Source: Climacteris rufus (Eukaryota > Chordata > Aves > Passeriformes > Climacteridae). Taken from it: a stretch of DNA of 64,000 bases. The stretch covers positions 610,703 through 674,702 of the forward strand of contig VZRZ01001080.1 in NCBI GenBank assembly GCA_013398175.1, written 5' to 3'. This document shows, one piece after another, positions 1 to 13,812 of the stretch. Below the pieces are notes generated by a model, which did no database searches, was not told where the DNA came from, and saw only the letters and a program-made list of their open reading frames with translations. Made by a program: the position numbers and the translations under genes. Every line of letters starts with the position of its first letter. Position 1 is the stretch's first letter.

Positions 1-3000
1 TTTTTTCTGCACTGATGTGTTCAAATGTCTAATTACCAATGCAGAATCTTCTTCTATTTTTAATTCAGCTAAAAAACAGTGTCTGATGGTGATTGGAAAC
101 TTTATTTTCTGTAGTGAATGTGTAACTTTAATAAGAGAGGTTTTTTCCTTTAACTGTGAAAATATGCTATCTGAGGACGCAGATTGAGAGTACTTCTTGA
201 TACATAAATAACTGGTAGAACTTAAGGAAGGCTCCATTGTGCTGACACCCACAACCAGGAACCGCTTTTTATAAGTTCACTTTTCGTTTAAAAAAAACCC
301 TCAAGGCAGATTTCTTTTCATCAGACGAAGCAGTTCTCTTTAATTTCTTCTTTTTTTTTAGTGTGGATAATTTTTGGCCTTTTTGTGATAGTGTTAAATA
401 TAAAGATGTGTTTAATTGTAAATGAACTGTGATATGCAAGCTAAAAAGATAACATAAATGCATAGAAGACTGCAGGTAGATAAGCTCTTACATACTTTCC
501 TAGATATTTTGTGGCTTCATTATAATTCTTGAAGTCTTTCTGTTTATGACACAGAATATGCACCTGTCAGACACAAATTAATTTTGTGCTGCAGTGTTTT
601 GTTTTGTTTATTTTCTCCAGTGGATGTCCCTGTGTTTGTTTGATGCACAGTTGGGAGAGTATGAAGGGATGCAGCTGCTATTTGTATTCTGAAGTTTTGT
701 TTAGGTACAGTTTGTAACTCTGATCATTGATTCCTCTGGAGGACTTGAAAATCATGACAGTCTACACTAGCTACCTCACAACTTCTACTTTTTGAGGCAC
801 TTTCATATGAAGAAAGGTCCTCTGGGATCTCTGGAATGTTTTGTATTAATCAGCCTTCAGTCATCCATTCAGTGATTCAAAATAAAAATGGGCTGCAGCT
901 ATGGAAACTTGTCCATGTTTCAAAAATACAAAACAGAGATTTTTCTGTCCTTCCAGTCATGTAGCTGTAATGACCTAAAATGAACCATTACTACCTCCAC
1001 AGTACTGGCTTATTCAGATAAGCTGCAATTTTTTGGATGGTGACTTCAGGAAGAAATGGTGAATCAACTGGTTGAGTGTTCCACTTAGTATCTGTTCTGC
1101 TGTAGAAGGTAGATGGGAAGGTTTGACTCTAGAAACTAGGAGAGCATATTTATTCATTTGACTAATTAGCAGAGACTCTGACTTAGCAGACTTCTCTGAC
1201 TTCCCCAGTTTATCTGAAATCTATTAAATGTCTGATATTTTTTGTGGTATCAGAAGTTAAACCCTTTCTTTGGGATGAAACTCTTCGACATTTATTTTCC
1301 TTATTACAACACATGGTTAAAAACTCTGAAATCATTCAGTAAAAGCAAACACAACAGTGAAAGAATCAGGAATCGTTGAAGAAGTGCTGGAAGCACTGCT
1401 TTAAAAAAAAAAGCACATAAAATAGTAAACAGCAGGGACTAGAACAAATAGTCCTGTGGTAACAGAGGAAATTATATAATGACTGCCAGGGAGTAGAAAA
1501 CTCTAAGACATATTTAGAACTTAATAATGTAGATATATTAAGTGGAACTTTATAAACTATATACATTTCTGCAAGACAAATATATTCAATCCTATGTCAT
1601 TGTTTTAATGGTTTTATTAAAAAAAAATTAAAATGCATTAAAGTCAGTGGAAGTGAAAAAGAATTTTAAAGCACTGAGTTCTGCAGAAACATACAGCTTC
1701 AGGCAGTATTGCAGCAGAAATTTTGATTAATTTCCTCTTTTACTATGAAATAGATATCTGATTTATTCTATTCATGTCCAAACAGCTCAGTCCAACCAGA
1801 ATATGTAATGAGCAGTGAGGTATTCTGTGTATATGTAAATGGATGAGTCTGGCAAACCTCCATCTTCAAATAATGGTCATATTAATTATTGAGAAGGATA
1901 AACTTTCTACGTTCATCTTTTGTTTTCAGCAGTTTGTAATTTCATGAAGTGTAGCCAGCATGCACAGAAAAGGTGCATTGCAGGTATTTACCTGTGCTCT
2001 GCTTAAGTTCATGTTGGGAAGCTTCAACTAAAAGTGTTTTGCTTCCATAAATGCCTCTAAAAAAAAAAAAAACCAAAACGTATTTAGCTGTTAGAAATAT
2101 TTTTCAAACCTTGTTGCCCTGATTTTTGCAGTTCTGGATGTTGTCATTCTTTTGTAGCTAGTTTCTCACACTTTTCTCTGTAAACATGGCCATGTTATTG
2201 TAACTGTATCTTATCATGTACATTCCTTTCTCCTGGACACAGAACTTTGATGGACATTTCCTTTGACCACTGTGATTGAGGGAGGAAGAACTGATTTCCT
2301 CCAATGAATAGTGATTTCTAAATGTATATAAAAAATGAAGGCGGGTCTTGCCCCCTTCCTTCTCTCTCCTCCTGGTAACAGGTGTCTCCGTCTCTTCTTT
2401 GTGTTGTTACTGCGACACATTCCTCATACCTGCACTCTTCAAAATTATTGTTTCCTACCTTCGTGCTCCTTATGGCAGCACCACCCATCCACATCTTTTG
2501 CTTTCCTGGTGATATTGTCCATTCTATTTTTTGTGTGTTCCTCTCCTCCTTCTACGCTGTGATGCTGTTCCAAAGTTCAGAAAGACCAGAGACCTAAACT
2601 AAGTCTCTGCAGCTTGCTGGTACCCCAACAGACCCAGTTTACATATCTGAGTAAACCTGGGACTGTCTGGAAATTTGTGTAGCTGATAGCAATGTGAGTA
2701 ATTTCTTTTAGCTTTTGCTTAGCTTTACATAATATTCCATGCAATGCCTACTAGATTGCCTAAATAGATTCCTTTTTTGGGTCACAAATAGTTAAAAATA
2801 GCAATCAACTGCAGTGTGTAAAGGAGACACTGGAAATGCCTCAGAATTGTAAACCATTTGTCAATGGCCAATTTCTTGTCAGCAAAGGAGTGCAATTTTA
2901 GTGATAGGAAAGAGGACAGAGTAAATTTACAATAGTAAATTTCTGTTTAGGAAAAGAAACAAATATATTTTGGTTAGATAACAAGAAAACATTTGTCCTG

Positions 3001-5802
3001 GTATTAAGTAAGAAATAAAGTATCATTTTAAAAGCACTATTTCTTTACCTATATCATTTTTAATTGTACTTTAACCTCATCAAATTTAGAGGATTTGTAA
3101 GAGGTGAAAGAATAAGTAGTAATGCAGATAAAATACGTTTCATACCAAATTTTCCTGTTAAATGGAGTGTGTCTTCAAGGAAACAATGGCACATTGTTCA
3201 TTGAAATAATATGCCAATCTTTTCCCATTCAAATGCTAAAATATTCGTTTGATGTTTAAGTTCTTAATTAACACAATGCATTATATTTTATAGGTTACAA
3301 TCTTTCGTTTACTGTATTTTAAACACAAAGAAGCAGCTCACTCAAATATGCTCAAATAGATGTAAACATTTTATGTGAGATTCTAGCTGTAACTTTTCTC
3401 CTCTGTAGTTAATGAGAGTTTTCTAGTTTTACTTGAAATAAAATGTACTAGAATGTCATAGCAGATTGGTAGGAAACTTCAGGACTGCCACAGCAAAACC
3501 CACAAAAAGCCTTAGTTACTCATTACTTTTTTCCTGTGGTCAAATAATTTTCTCCTGATGATTCATTATATTGTATTCACATAAATACTTGAAAAGGGTA
3601 AGCAGAAGCAACCAGCCTCTGATTGCTAAGGTTACCAAGAAAAATGTTACCAGTTCAAAGCAAATGATTAAAATTCCTTTGCAAAATGTTTACAGATCAC
3701 CCATAGATCTAGATTTCTATGAAAGAAATAAGGTGGTTAAGCTAAGTCCTGGTTCTGTTAATTTTAATTGCCCAGTGGAAACCATATTAAACCCAGAGTC
3801 TTATTGCTTTGGTACAGTTCAAACTTGGCTAAACATTCTCAGGGGCTCCTGCTAGAAGATTAAGTAATTTACAGCTGATAAATCTGGAATTATCTTTCCT
3901 TTATATTCAGTGTTCTTCTGATCTCCAGATTTCTAGAAAATTCTTAGGTAACACACTCATAGAGTATAAAACAAAAACAACGCCTGAGTAGAACACCATT
4001 TGTATCTAATAGTAGATTTGCAATTGCTGTAATGGTACACAAAATAAATCTGCATTCTGGGTAGTCTTGCAAGGGGTTGCTGGAGGTAAAAGCCAAATAT
4101 GTTCTTTCCTGAGCCCTGGCATGTTGCTCCTGCATGGCCAGGGCACTCCGGCTCAGGGCAGACAGAGGCTTTGTGCACAGCACATGTGTGAGTGAGCATG
4201 AACACATGTGCAGAGCACAAGAGGTCTGGGTCATTTCTTTGTACTTAGCCATCTCCTTGACTTTGTGCCCAAAGTTCTCTAATGTGATACTCATCATAGA
4301 ATGGAGAAAATATGTGATACTGATGGAAAGACATTTTTTATTACCTAGTTTTCTTCATCTAAAACTGGTATAAAATTAGAAAAGTATATCCTTAAGTGCT
4401 CTTAGTTGTAAAAGTTATTTCCCTCTCTTCAAAAGTTCACAACACAAAAGTAATTAGAAATACAAAAGTACAATTACAAAAGTCATTTCCCAGTGAAAAA
4501 AACCCCTAAGGAGTAGATCTCCACCGCTTTCAAGCTTCTCTTTCAAGCCCCCCAAAATTTAAGGCAAAAACTTCTTAGCTGTTTGCAATGAGTAGGTTGT
4601 GGCTCCAGCCTTTTTCTTCCAAAATAAATTCTTCCAATTTCCTTGCAAGACATAAAAAAGAAAAGGCTTCTAGTTAGTGTGCAGATTTGAATGGCTTGTT
4701 TGATATATTGTGAAATACCAAGCAGAGTCAGTTCAAGACTTCCCAGGAAGAGGGCTGCACAGAAATTTTCTGCCCAGAGAATAAAACAAAATCAGTCAGG
4801 AGCATACAGTTAGGCAGCTGTAGCATGGCAGATGTGGAGTCAGGGAGGAGCAGTCAGGGGCATGTTGGTGGGAAAGATCCTGCAATGGATCACATGGTTT
4901 AGCATGGAAGAGAGGTTGAGAGTCAAAATTTTCAGGCAACTGCTACTGGCCAGTGGGATCTTTGCTTTCACAGATTGTTGTAAAAAAATGGTGAGTCCAT
5001 TTTTTCTGGATGTGCAAGAAGGAAGAAAGTAAGACTACACAGGTATCTACTACTTGTGGCAATCAGCATGTGAGACAGGCAAGAACAAGTCCATCATGGG
5101 TCATCATCTGTATCTATCCAGTCCTATCTGCAACAGCACGGAAAACATCTGCTTCGTTTACACCCCAGGCTTTGCCTGATTTCTGTCTCTGAGTGCAGCA
5201 AAAACCCAAACCCTGATATAGTCCCTGTTAATTGCTTAAATATAAACGATCTGACATATTTTTAAAGCATATAAATCAAGAAACCCAGTTTCTTCAGGTT
5301 CAAGATAGCAGTAATATGGTCATTGTGCTTATAATATCCCCAGTCTTTACTCATTTGTCTTCTGTCCCTACAAATATGTTACTTATGTATTTTAGTATAA
5401 ATACAAATCCCAAAGATGAAATTCCTGGATTACTGCTCTCAGTTGAAGTTAATACAAATTAATTCTGACTATTAATTTTGCAGGAGAAATGTTAATTTTT
5501 TGTTATTTATCCACTTATTCACTGTGAAAAATTGGAGAAAGGCCCCTTTTAAAACTGCAGAGATCTGTATATGTGACATTTGGCAACAGCCTGCTTGCAA
5601 GAGCTTTTTTAAACAGTCATCATTCTAATAGATTCACTGAGCTAAATCATATGCTGTCTACTTTTTCCTTGATTTCATTGTGCTTTATGTCAATGAGAGA
5701 GAATGTTAGCATATTGCTACACCAAGCATTTTCAAAGTATATAATCTATCAAATTAAGAAAAATATAATTAACTTAAGAGTTTGGTTGTGTGAGTTTAAA
5801 AT
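1..5802. other. AT-rich DNA without recognised genes
   Basis: I see no convincing exon, RNA gene or recognisable transposon here. The open frames are short and of random composition. Short A runs occur near 1,400, 1,620 and 2,060. A GC-richer patch near 4,120-4,220 holds two copies of the palindromic E-box CACATGTG (4,181-4,188 and 4,203-4,210). A decoy-like splice acceptor and donor pair encloses about 51 bases at 1,933-1,983; I do not treat it as an exon. Old diverged repeats may be present that cannot be recognised by eye. Confidence 0.6.
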
Positions 5803-5809
5803 ATATATA

Positions 5810-5810
<1 letters not shown>

Positions 5811-5854
<44 letters not shown>
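5811..5854. repeat. (CATATA)n microsatellite
   Basis: A hexanucleotide tandem repeat with unit CATATA runs for about seven copies with almost no interruption. A short ATAT tract precedes it at about 5,797-5,810. It is a plain simple-sequence repeat, likely polymorphic in copy number, with no gene beside it. Confidence 0.95.
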
Positions 5855-5855
<1 letters not shown>

Positions 5856-8800
5856 GAACAATTTTCCCCATTTTTTAAGAGAATAAGTTTCCAAAAAGAT
5901 TAATCTAATATGATGGATGGATTCCAAGTTTCAAAAGGTAAATTGAACATTCTAAACTGTAAGGAAAAAATTAACAATGTCCACAATGAAAAAAAAGGGA
6001 TTGCATCTCTTTGCTTCCAGATCATAATTTGATAAATCTCTATTGATTTTGATTCCTGTGTCTCTTCACTTATTTTGTGTGACCACCAAGTGTCTCTTTA
6101 TACAAGAAACAAAAGGAACATGGTATCACTGTGTGAGAGTTTGTGTACTCAATGTGTTCCTCTCTAAGTGACCTACTCAACAATTAATCAGTCCCTTTAA
6201 TCAGTGTAAATAAAGTTTGTTTTTAAATAGACTTCAATAAGAAATATGTTATTCTTCTTTTCCATACAAAACATCTGGAATACAACAGCAGTTTTAGCAG
6301 CTGCCTCTCCTGCTTTCTTTGAGAAAGGGAAGATGTTCTACCACAAGCATATAGCTTATTTTAATTAAAATTGAGCCAGCTGAGACTGGTGCAATCTCTT
6401 TCAAAGCTGTTAAACAGTTAGAACATGTCAAGATATTTGTTTACAGTAGGGGTTACTTGTTCTGCTGAACAAGAAATTGGACTCCAAATTTTACTTTCAC
6501 TCAGGCTATTATGCTTAGAGAAAAAAATTCTAAACTAGAAAAATATTTCTGCATAAAATGATATTTTATTCCCATAATCTGGGTTTAGAACCTTTGCTTC
6601 CTTAGCAATATTCCTTGCTAAACATAATTTTAAAAAATTCTTGGTCCATTTATAAAAAACTTCTTTGACACAATTTATTGTTTTCAGATTCTCCTCCTGC
6701 TTCTCTTCACTAGTTCAGCTTGGGAATAGTTCACGTGGCAAGTCCTCATTTCTTTACAGTTCTTCCTTAACAAAAAATCTATGGAGTTTTGTCAGCACAG
6801 AACTGAAGTGAGACAGCAGTAAATTAGACCCAGTGGAAATGGATGTGTAGACATCTGAGCTGAAGATCACAGGGAAAGGAACATTGAGCAGCCATTGAAT
6901 TCACCAAAGAAGGAACAAAATAAAACCTCCTAAGTCAGATCACACGACTGTGGGACTTCACTAATTGCTCATAACAAGTGTACAAAGGAAGTACTTGAAA
7001 GGAACTTCTTTGTATCAAATATTCTCACAGTGGCTTATAAAGAAAATGGAGCAGAGGATCACTGACACTATGTCATGAATATTGTCTTTCAAGATCATAA
7101 GTTTGATCAGTTCCTTTTTTCTCCCTGCTCTTCCCTGAATATGTTTTTCTCTTGCACTAAGTGATTTTCTCTTGGATGAAACTTTCTTACAGAGACTTGA
7201 TACTTAGAAGGAAAGGGAAATTGCATGTTGTGAGGAGGTAATAGCATATATGTTGTTAATTTTAAGAGGTAGTCATAGAAAACTGAACTAACATATCTGG
7301 CAAGATGATTTCACACAAGATAAAGTAATCATGCAACAGTCATTTTGTTTTAAAAGTAAAATTATTTTGGTGTGTAATCTTTTGGGTGTTTGCTTTTTTT
7401 TTGTTGTTGTTGTTGGGTTTTTTTGCTTGTTTTGCCTTAAATTTTGCTCCTCTGACCCCTGTTCTTTGCTTTCTCAACCTCCCCTGACAGCAGCTAGAAT
7501 AGCCACCACAGAGCAGTAATGTAATGTGTGACAAGAAAAATCAATGCTAATCTCTAGCATTCTATGCCACTCATAATGAACCTATACTGAATTTCTCATG
7601 TTCAAAGTCACTGATATTAAAAAAAATGGTATATTCATTCTGTTCTGCATTTGTGTGTGTATTGTGTGTTGTTCCTGTGTATTTCTCTTTCTGGCTGGTG
7701 AGCTGAACAAATCTTTGAGCTGCATTGACTCGGTGAACTAGATCTTAATTGGCAGTAATGGGACATTTAATCACTATGGTGTATTTTGATACCTATATTA
7801 GCCAAGTAAATTTAGTTTCACAATTAATTGCACTAAAGATGTTTATGGAGTTCTTGGTATCAACGAGAAAATTGAATGGGGTTCAAAATTTCTAGGTCCA
7901 TAGACTTGACTTATGTTGACAGAGCAGATCTTAGCAAAATTCTCTCTGCTGGTACCTACAATACAGTAGGCAGAGGTATAAACTGGGGTTCAGGCCAGGT
8001 CCCAGACCCTATGACCAAGCAATTATGATCAAAAGACATAGCACCATGTAGAAAGGGATCTTTGTCACTCACTTCAGCAACTCAGTTGTAATCTAGAATC
8101 AGATTTGGAGCAGTATGGCTTTCCGACTCAATGAATCTTCCAGCGAATAGTATCGCCAAGACATAAGAAAGCATTTGACCAAGTCATACAAGGAAAAAAA
8201 AAGAAAATATGAAAATAATTAGCAGCTCAAGGCTATGGTAAAAAAATGTTCTGACACAAAAAGTTCTAAGACACTAAGTTTAAAAAAACCCCATCAAAAC
8301 CGCAGACAGTCTGCAGAAGCCACAGTTCTGCAGTATCATGGCACAGCCTCTGCTGAAAAGAAGCAGAAGGTGATCCTTTCCCGTCTGATTGACAGCTCTC
8401 TGGACAGCAAATCCTCATCTATCATCTTACCAGCAGTGGTCACTGTATTAATGCTTAGCCTTGAAACTCCTTAGCCATAATTATCTTCTGCATCTGTTGG
8501 CTGACACACAATTGTTTTGTTGTATATACATTCTTGTGCAGTGTCTCTGCTCATGATAAAAGAGGGCAAAGCATAAGTAATCAGAAGAGGAGGGTTATAG
8601 CTGGATTTACTTTGAAGATGCTTAAATGCCAGTTAATATGCAAAACAATTCTGTTATAGCTTCAATGGACATCTTTATTAGTACCAGTCCGATGAGTATG
8701 TCATAGTTTTACTTAAAAAATGTGATTAAATTAATTCCAAAAAGTGATAAATTCATGAATATACTGTGGGAACTTAGTGAAAAGTTCCACGTCTTTGCCC

Positions 8801-9479
8801 ATTTGAACAACTTCAGGAACACTGATGCTATTATTATGAGCTGAAATTGGCAGTACATACGGTTCTGTTTTCTAAAAAAATGGCCAAAGTGCTAGGAAAA
8901 CATTTATGATCACAGTGAGGACATCTTGTTGAGAGTTTCCTAGTAAAGCACTCTCCTGCTGGCAATGTCAGGTTTTCTCAGACTGTGTTTGGTGCAGATT
9001 GCTGGTCAGACCATCACTTAGTGAGCAGTGCAACATCCCTAACTGCCTGGTGACTGCAGAACAGACAGTGAATTTTCATTAAAATACTAAATGCTGTGTC
9101 ATTCACCATGGCAGTCACAAAAAAGATCACTGGAAAGCAAACTTCTTATTGCACCTTTCAAATACATAATCATAGTAAATAAAAGGTCTCAAGGAGGCAC
9201 TATAAAATGCCCCAGCAAAGTACTTCTGTTCTGTCAAAGATGGCTTTTGGGATGTGTTTAATGGGAATGGCAGATGCATCAGTTCACTAATGTATGTATT
9301 AACTTCATAAGATGGGGTAAAATATTTTTACAATATACCTTCGTAGCACACAAAGGGAGCACAAGACAAGTTTCCTGTCCTGGAAGATAAGTGATGTACA
9401 GGGAGGAGACTCAAGCTAGAAATGAATATATGAGAGGGTAGAAGGAGGCTGGTGGGGAAATTCAGAGTTATATTATACT
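5856..9479. other. AT-rich DNA without recognised genes
   Basis: No gene or clear mobile element is visible. Features are limited to a T-rich tract with TTG repeats at about 7,396-7,431 and a short TG-rich patch near 7,650. A 79-codon open frame at 8,235-8,474 is lysine- and serine-rich, has no recognisable domain, and is most likely chance. The stretch just before 9,480 may be the more diverged 5' part of the LTR that follows, but I could not place its start. Confidence 0.55.
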
Positions 9480-9720
9480 TTTGCCCAAGTAATTGTTAAT
9501 GAAGCTCTGCTTTCCTGGAGATGGCTGAGTAGTTGCCTGCCAATGGGAAGCAGTGAATGAATTCCGTGTTTTACTTTGCTGTTGCCTTGCTTATTAAATT
9601 GTCTTTACGTAAACCCATGTGTTTTCTCACTTTTCTGTTTCTGTCACCTGTCCTGCCATGGGGACGAGTGAGTGAGTGAATGATGTGTGGGGCTGAGTTT
9701 TCAGCTGGGGTTAAACATGA
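9480..9720 (+). mobile_element. 3' part of an ERVL-like avian LTR
   Basis: The stretch matches, from memory, a widespread avian LTR family. It carries the run of words around CTGGAGATGGCTGA, then CTGCC followed by GGGAAG, then GTGAATGAATTCC, a variant poly(A) signal ATTAAA at 9,593-9,598, then TTTTCTCACTTTT, the GAGTGAGTGAGTGAATGA block and the closing GGGGTTAAAC. These occur in the family's order, on the plus strand. The left end is not resolved and no internal retroviral sequence follows, so this is a truncated or solo LTR. No target-site duplication was identified. The family name is inference from memory; the LTR nature is well supported by the ordered blocks. Confidence 0.75.
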
Positions 9721-12700
9721 AAATCCTTAAAACTCCACTGGTGCTAGTGAAGATAGTCAAATACTATTAGGGAGCAAGACAAATTCCCAGCAGAAACATT
9801 CAACAGTTTATGCAGTTCTCCATCTTCCATCTCTGGTGAAATGACAACTGTAGTCCAGTGGGCAGCAAACTGCAGTATCATCTACTCTGCTGGAGGCTTT
9901 TGAGACCATGACACAGATGTTACAGTGCAAGGCTAAGTACTGCTGACATTTTTCCAAAATAAACTGTTCTGGATGTTAGGATCTAATCACAAGTGATTGC
10001 AGCTCTTCACTGTTAAGTGAGAGTTCACAGTAGCTGAGGGATGCACATATCACTCACCTTCTCAAGCTGAAATCTGTCCCATCACAGTATGATAATGACT
10101 GGGATATATAATTTCTGCCAGCTTCTGGGAAAATCTTTGCTGCAGCAGATCACTGCAACCTTTTGAAGCTGAAGGTGATCCAAAGAACGGTGGTATTAAG
10201 ACATGATTCATGTGGTTTTTAAAGGTGTGAAGATTCAAGAGATATGAGTAGAACAAAACCAAGATCTGTGAGCATCAGTCAGTGGAGGACTCTTTCCCCT
10301 TGACTATAGTATGGCTACTTGTCAGAATTTATGGCAGAGAGCTGCACTTCATTCAGCTATCCAGATTAAGTTGCAGATTGTTCACTTACATGACAGTGGC
10401 ATGGCAGCAGCAATCTCTAAGCAGCAGTGCTGGCTCTTTTGCTTTCTCATGTGGTCCTCAGCAAGGCTCCATTGTTCTGCGGGTATGAGTGCTGTCATGA
10501 AAACTCCTTCTCACATCTAGGCAGGGTCCTATGCAGATCTACATCCTTTGCTTTAGATGGTGTTATGTTTGACCTACAGAGACTCTAAGATGACCTAAAA
10601 GACACAGACCAAGTGGTCCCTGCTGGCACAGGGTTGCTCCCGGTGCAGGCTGTAAATATCGTTGCTAGCTGCTTTGTCTGTACAATTAAGCATCTCAACC
10701 TGCCCCTCAGCATGATGCAAACAGAAATCCTGTCCATGCCTCTCCCAGCCCTGTGCACTGGCAGTACAGCATGGAAATCTGTAGACAAACTCTGCCAGTC
10801 TGGCAGCATTCCCTCTCACAACCTCTCTTGATGAGGAAACCATGCAGAGGGTAGGAAAATCTGGTGTAGCTTTTGAGACATTAAATCAGCATGTTTGAAA
10901 TTAAAAGGGCATCTGACTTCAAACAAATGTCAATGTGCACTGTGTAGTTGTCACCATTTTTCTCCATGATTGTAATACTTGAACAAATGAACACTTTCAC
11001 ATCAAACCTTCCAGCCAGTTTCATGTGACCTATTTTTCTGCCCTTAGTGAAGTTAAAATGTGTAGCGCAATATGATCCCAAGCAGTTCTGAGGCAGTGTT
11101 CCTCCGGGGCTGAGCTACACTGGTCCAAGGATCTGATGCTTATCTCAGAAAAGTGATTGCTCAGAGCTATTTTCTTATTTTAAAATGTGTGAACAGCTGA
11201 GAGGTCAGCCAGTGAATTGTTAAACAGACATGCTAAAAGCAAATCTTCAGCTGTGTGGTATTAGCTCTACAACATGGGACACTGCAGCTAAAGATGATCT
11301 GCTGTGCCAGAGAATATGAACTGATACTGTCAAAGCCAATGAGCAGAACTAACTGACATCATGCAGAACAGAACACAGTGAGGAAAAGCAGGAGACTCCC
11401 TCTCATTCATGTAGCTATTTTGATGAAAGTATCAGTCATATATCTCACCAAATTATCCCTGAAGTAGGGTCCTCGTATGATTAACTAGTGGAAAACTGGC
11501 AATAGAATTTTCTGCATTTGCCATATAGATGAGTTTTGGAGGTTATGAAATTGAATATCTTTGTTTTCCTGTGAACAGAATATGCAATAGAAAGGCTGAT
11601 GTAAAATAATGCAGTGAGGTTTGTTTCTTCTAATTATATGAAAAGGGCATTTGGAGGTATTGACTGAGGAGGTTGAAATCCTTTGGTTAAAAACTTGAAA
11701 TATTTCAGTTTTCTGTAAGGATTTTCTCAGGAAAGATAAAATCTGCTCTGCTTTCATCTTTAGAGGGAAGTGGAGTATATAGCAGTTGCTGCAATATTTT
11801 TTAATCACATTTCTCAGTTACTAACTTTTTAAAATGTTGCAGTTCAATATTCTGTCCAAAAAATGGTACCCCAGAGTAGATATTAAAGGCTTAGTCTCAG
11901 TAGTACCAAGTTCCTGAACATCCATTTAAAATTATATCAGTATGATCTTTTGTGAATTTGCATTTCTTGTTACATCATATAATTGGGAATAACTGACAAT
12001 GCAAAGTTGGTTTTTGTTCTATCTGACTTTGGCTTCGTTTAAATAAATTTATAATGTCGAAGAGAGGGGAAACACCATGTAGATTAAATCCAAACCTTTT
12101 CAAAGTAAATGCCTTTCAGAGTAGGATTTGGTAGCTCTGAATTCCCAGCTCAGTGTCATAATAAAACTGGTTATGTGATTTATCATTTGTAGATGATAAT
12201 ACTTATAAGCTTTAATAATCTCAATAAAGAGGAAAGATTGCCTGAGCATGCATGTGTCCAAATAATAATCTAGTCTTGATCTGGCACAGGAGAGCAGTGC
12301 CAACACATACCAGATTAGTGTCCCAGGTTAAAAAAAAAAAAAGAAAAAAAGTAAAAACAAACAAACAAACAAACAAACAAAAAAAAAACAACCAAAAAAG
12401 AAGTAAAAAGCTCTAGGGAGAATTAATCTTCATATTCTGATGAAACTTTTCATGTGCTTCTATTTCAAGAATGAAAATTTAAATAAGGTAGGCTGATCAA
12501 TTATATATCAAGTGTTATTGTTCATACAACTAAAATGCTAAATAAGCTTGACTTTTTTTTGCTTGGTTTGGGTTTTTTTTGTTTGGTTGAGTTTGGGTTT
12601 TTTTGTAAAAAGACAATTAGGTTTTTTTTAATATTCTTGTACTATTACATCAGTTTTCCAAGAGAAAATAATTAAGAAGCAAAAATGCTGTAGATATCAA

Positions 12701-13492
12701 ACCAAAAATTTATAACTTTTTTACCTATATTTTACTCAAGAGATAAAAATGGATGATATTTACAGGAAAGTGAAGATAAATTCTCATACAGTTAAAAACA
12801 TAATTTCATGTAGACAGTGTTTTCCAGCAATTATTCTTTAAATTTGCAATAATGTATGAGGAAGTATAGATGAGATGTAATGTCTCCACAGGCATTATGG
12901 GAGATGTAATGCATCCACTGCCAACCACAGCCCTTATTTATAACTTGTTGAAATAATAAATTGCTGTTTTGCTCTGACAAAGGGTTGTGCTCTCATTGCA
13001 CATTGTTTATATAGATGTACCCTGGTGAAGACTGTAAATTAGAAGATTGATTCTAAAGCTCATGGGAATTAATTTTGGAATAACTTCAAGTATGAGGAGA
13101 GGAGGAACCAGCCTGCATATATTAAAATAGAGGATGTTGAATTTATGTTTGGGGTTAGGTGATCAGCTAAGGTGGAAACTTACCTAGGAAAATTCCTCTC
13201 TTCCCTGTTCCAAACTGTGTTGCTCTTAGATCATTATTCTATGCCAACTATATTTTTTGCTGGTAGCCAGGCTGAAATACTCAAGAAGACAAATGCACGT
13301 AGAAAAAATAACATGACTTTGTGCTACCTGGCTTTGGATGCTTAAGATTTAGAGAGGAATAGCTAGTCCCCATCTTATAAAAACCACAAAGCTTGTTTCT
13401 ACTGTCTTTGAAGGCTATTTAAAGAAATAGCCCATAATTAGATGACTAACTTATATTTTTCTGGTTTTGGTACATCAAACATAAGACACTGC
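9721..13492. other. AT-rich DNA without recognised genes
   Basis: No gene is recognised. A somewhat GC-richer patch at about 10,270-10,860 carries overlapping open frames on both strands (up to 82 codons) with no known domain. A minus-strand segment at 10,058-10,124 is bordered by a strong donor-like site (GAGAAG before GTGAGTGA on that strand) but a weak acceptor, and is probably a pseudo-exon. A T-rich tract lies at about 12,549-12,606. The segment ends at an assembly gap. Confidence 0.5.
12330..12403. repeat. A-rich tract with (CAAA)n microsatellite
   Basis: A long A-rich stretch includes about six perfect copies of CAAA at roughly 12,357-12,380, flanked by A runs interrupted by single G or C bases. 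It could be the tail of an old retrotransposed copy, but no body of an element is recognisable beside it, so it is called only a simple repeat. Confidence 0.9.
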
Positions 13493-13801
13493 NNNNNNNN
13501 NNNNNNNNNNNNNNNNNNNNNNNNNNNNNNNNNNNNNNNNNNNNNNNNNNNNNNNNNNNNNNNNNNNNNNNNNNNNNNNNNNNNNNNNNNNNNNNNNNNN
13601 NNNNNNNNNNNNNNNNNNNNNNNNNNNNNNNNNNNNNNNNNNNNNNNNNNNNNNNNNNNNNNNNNNNNNNNNNNNNNNNNNNNNNNNNNNNNNNNNNNNN
13701 NNNNNNNNNNNNNNNNNNNNNNNNNNNNNNNNNNNNNNNNNNNNNNNNNNNNNNNNNNNNNNNNNNNNNNNNNNNNNNNNNNNNNNNNNNNNNNNNNNNN
13801 N
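13493..13801. other. Assembly gap (309 Ns)
   Basis: Every base is N. The right flank begins immediately with a short TA dinucleotide run (13,802-13,812), suggesting the assembly broke at a longer TA-rich simple repeat. Open frames spanning the gap are artefacts. Confidence 0.99.
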
Positions 13802-13812
13802 TATATATATAT

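Noticed and set aside
1930..1983. Small exon-like segment with good acceptor and donor
   Set aside because: Only about 17 codons, one open frame by chance, no support from neighbours; pseudo-exons of this kind are common.
10058..10124. Minus-strand segment with a near-perfect GTGAGT donor and an open frame
   Set aside because: The acceptor has a poor pyrimidine tract and the peptide is unrecognised.
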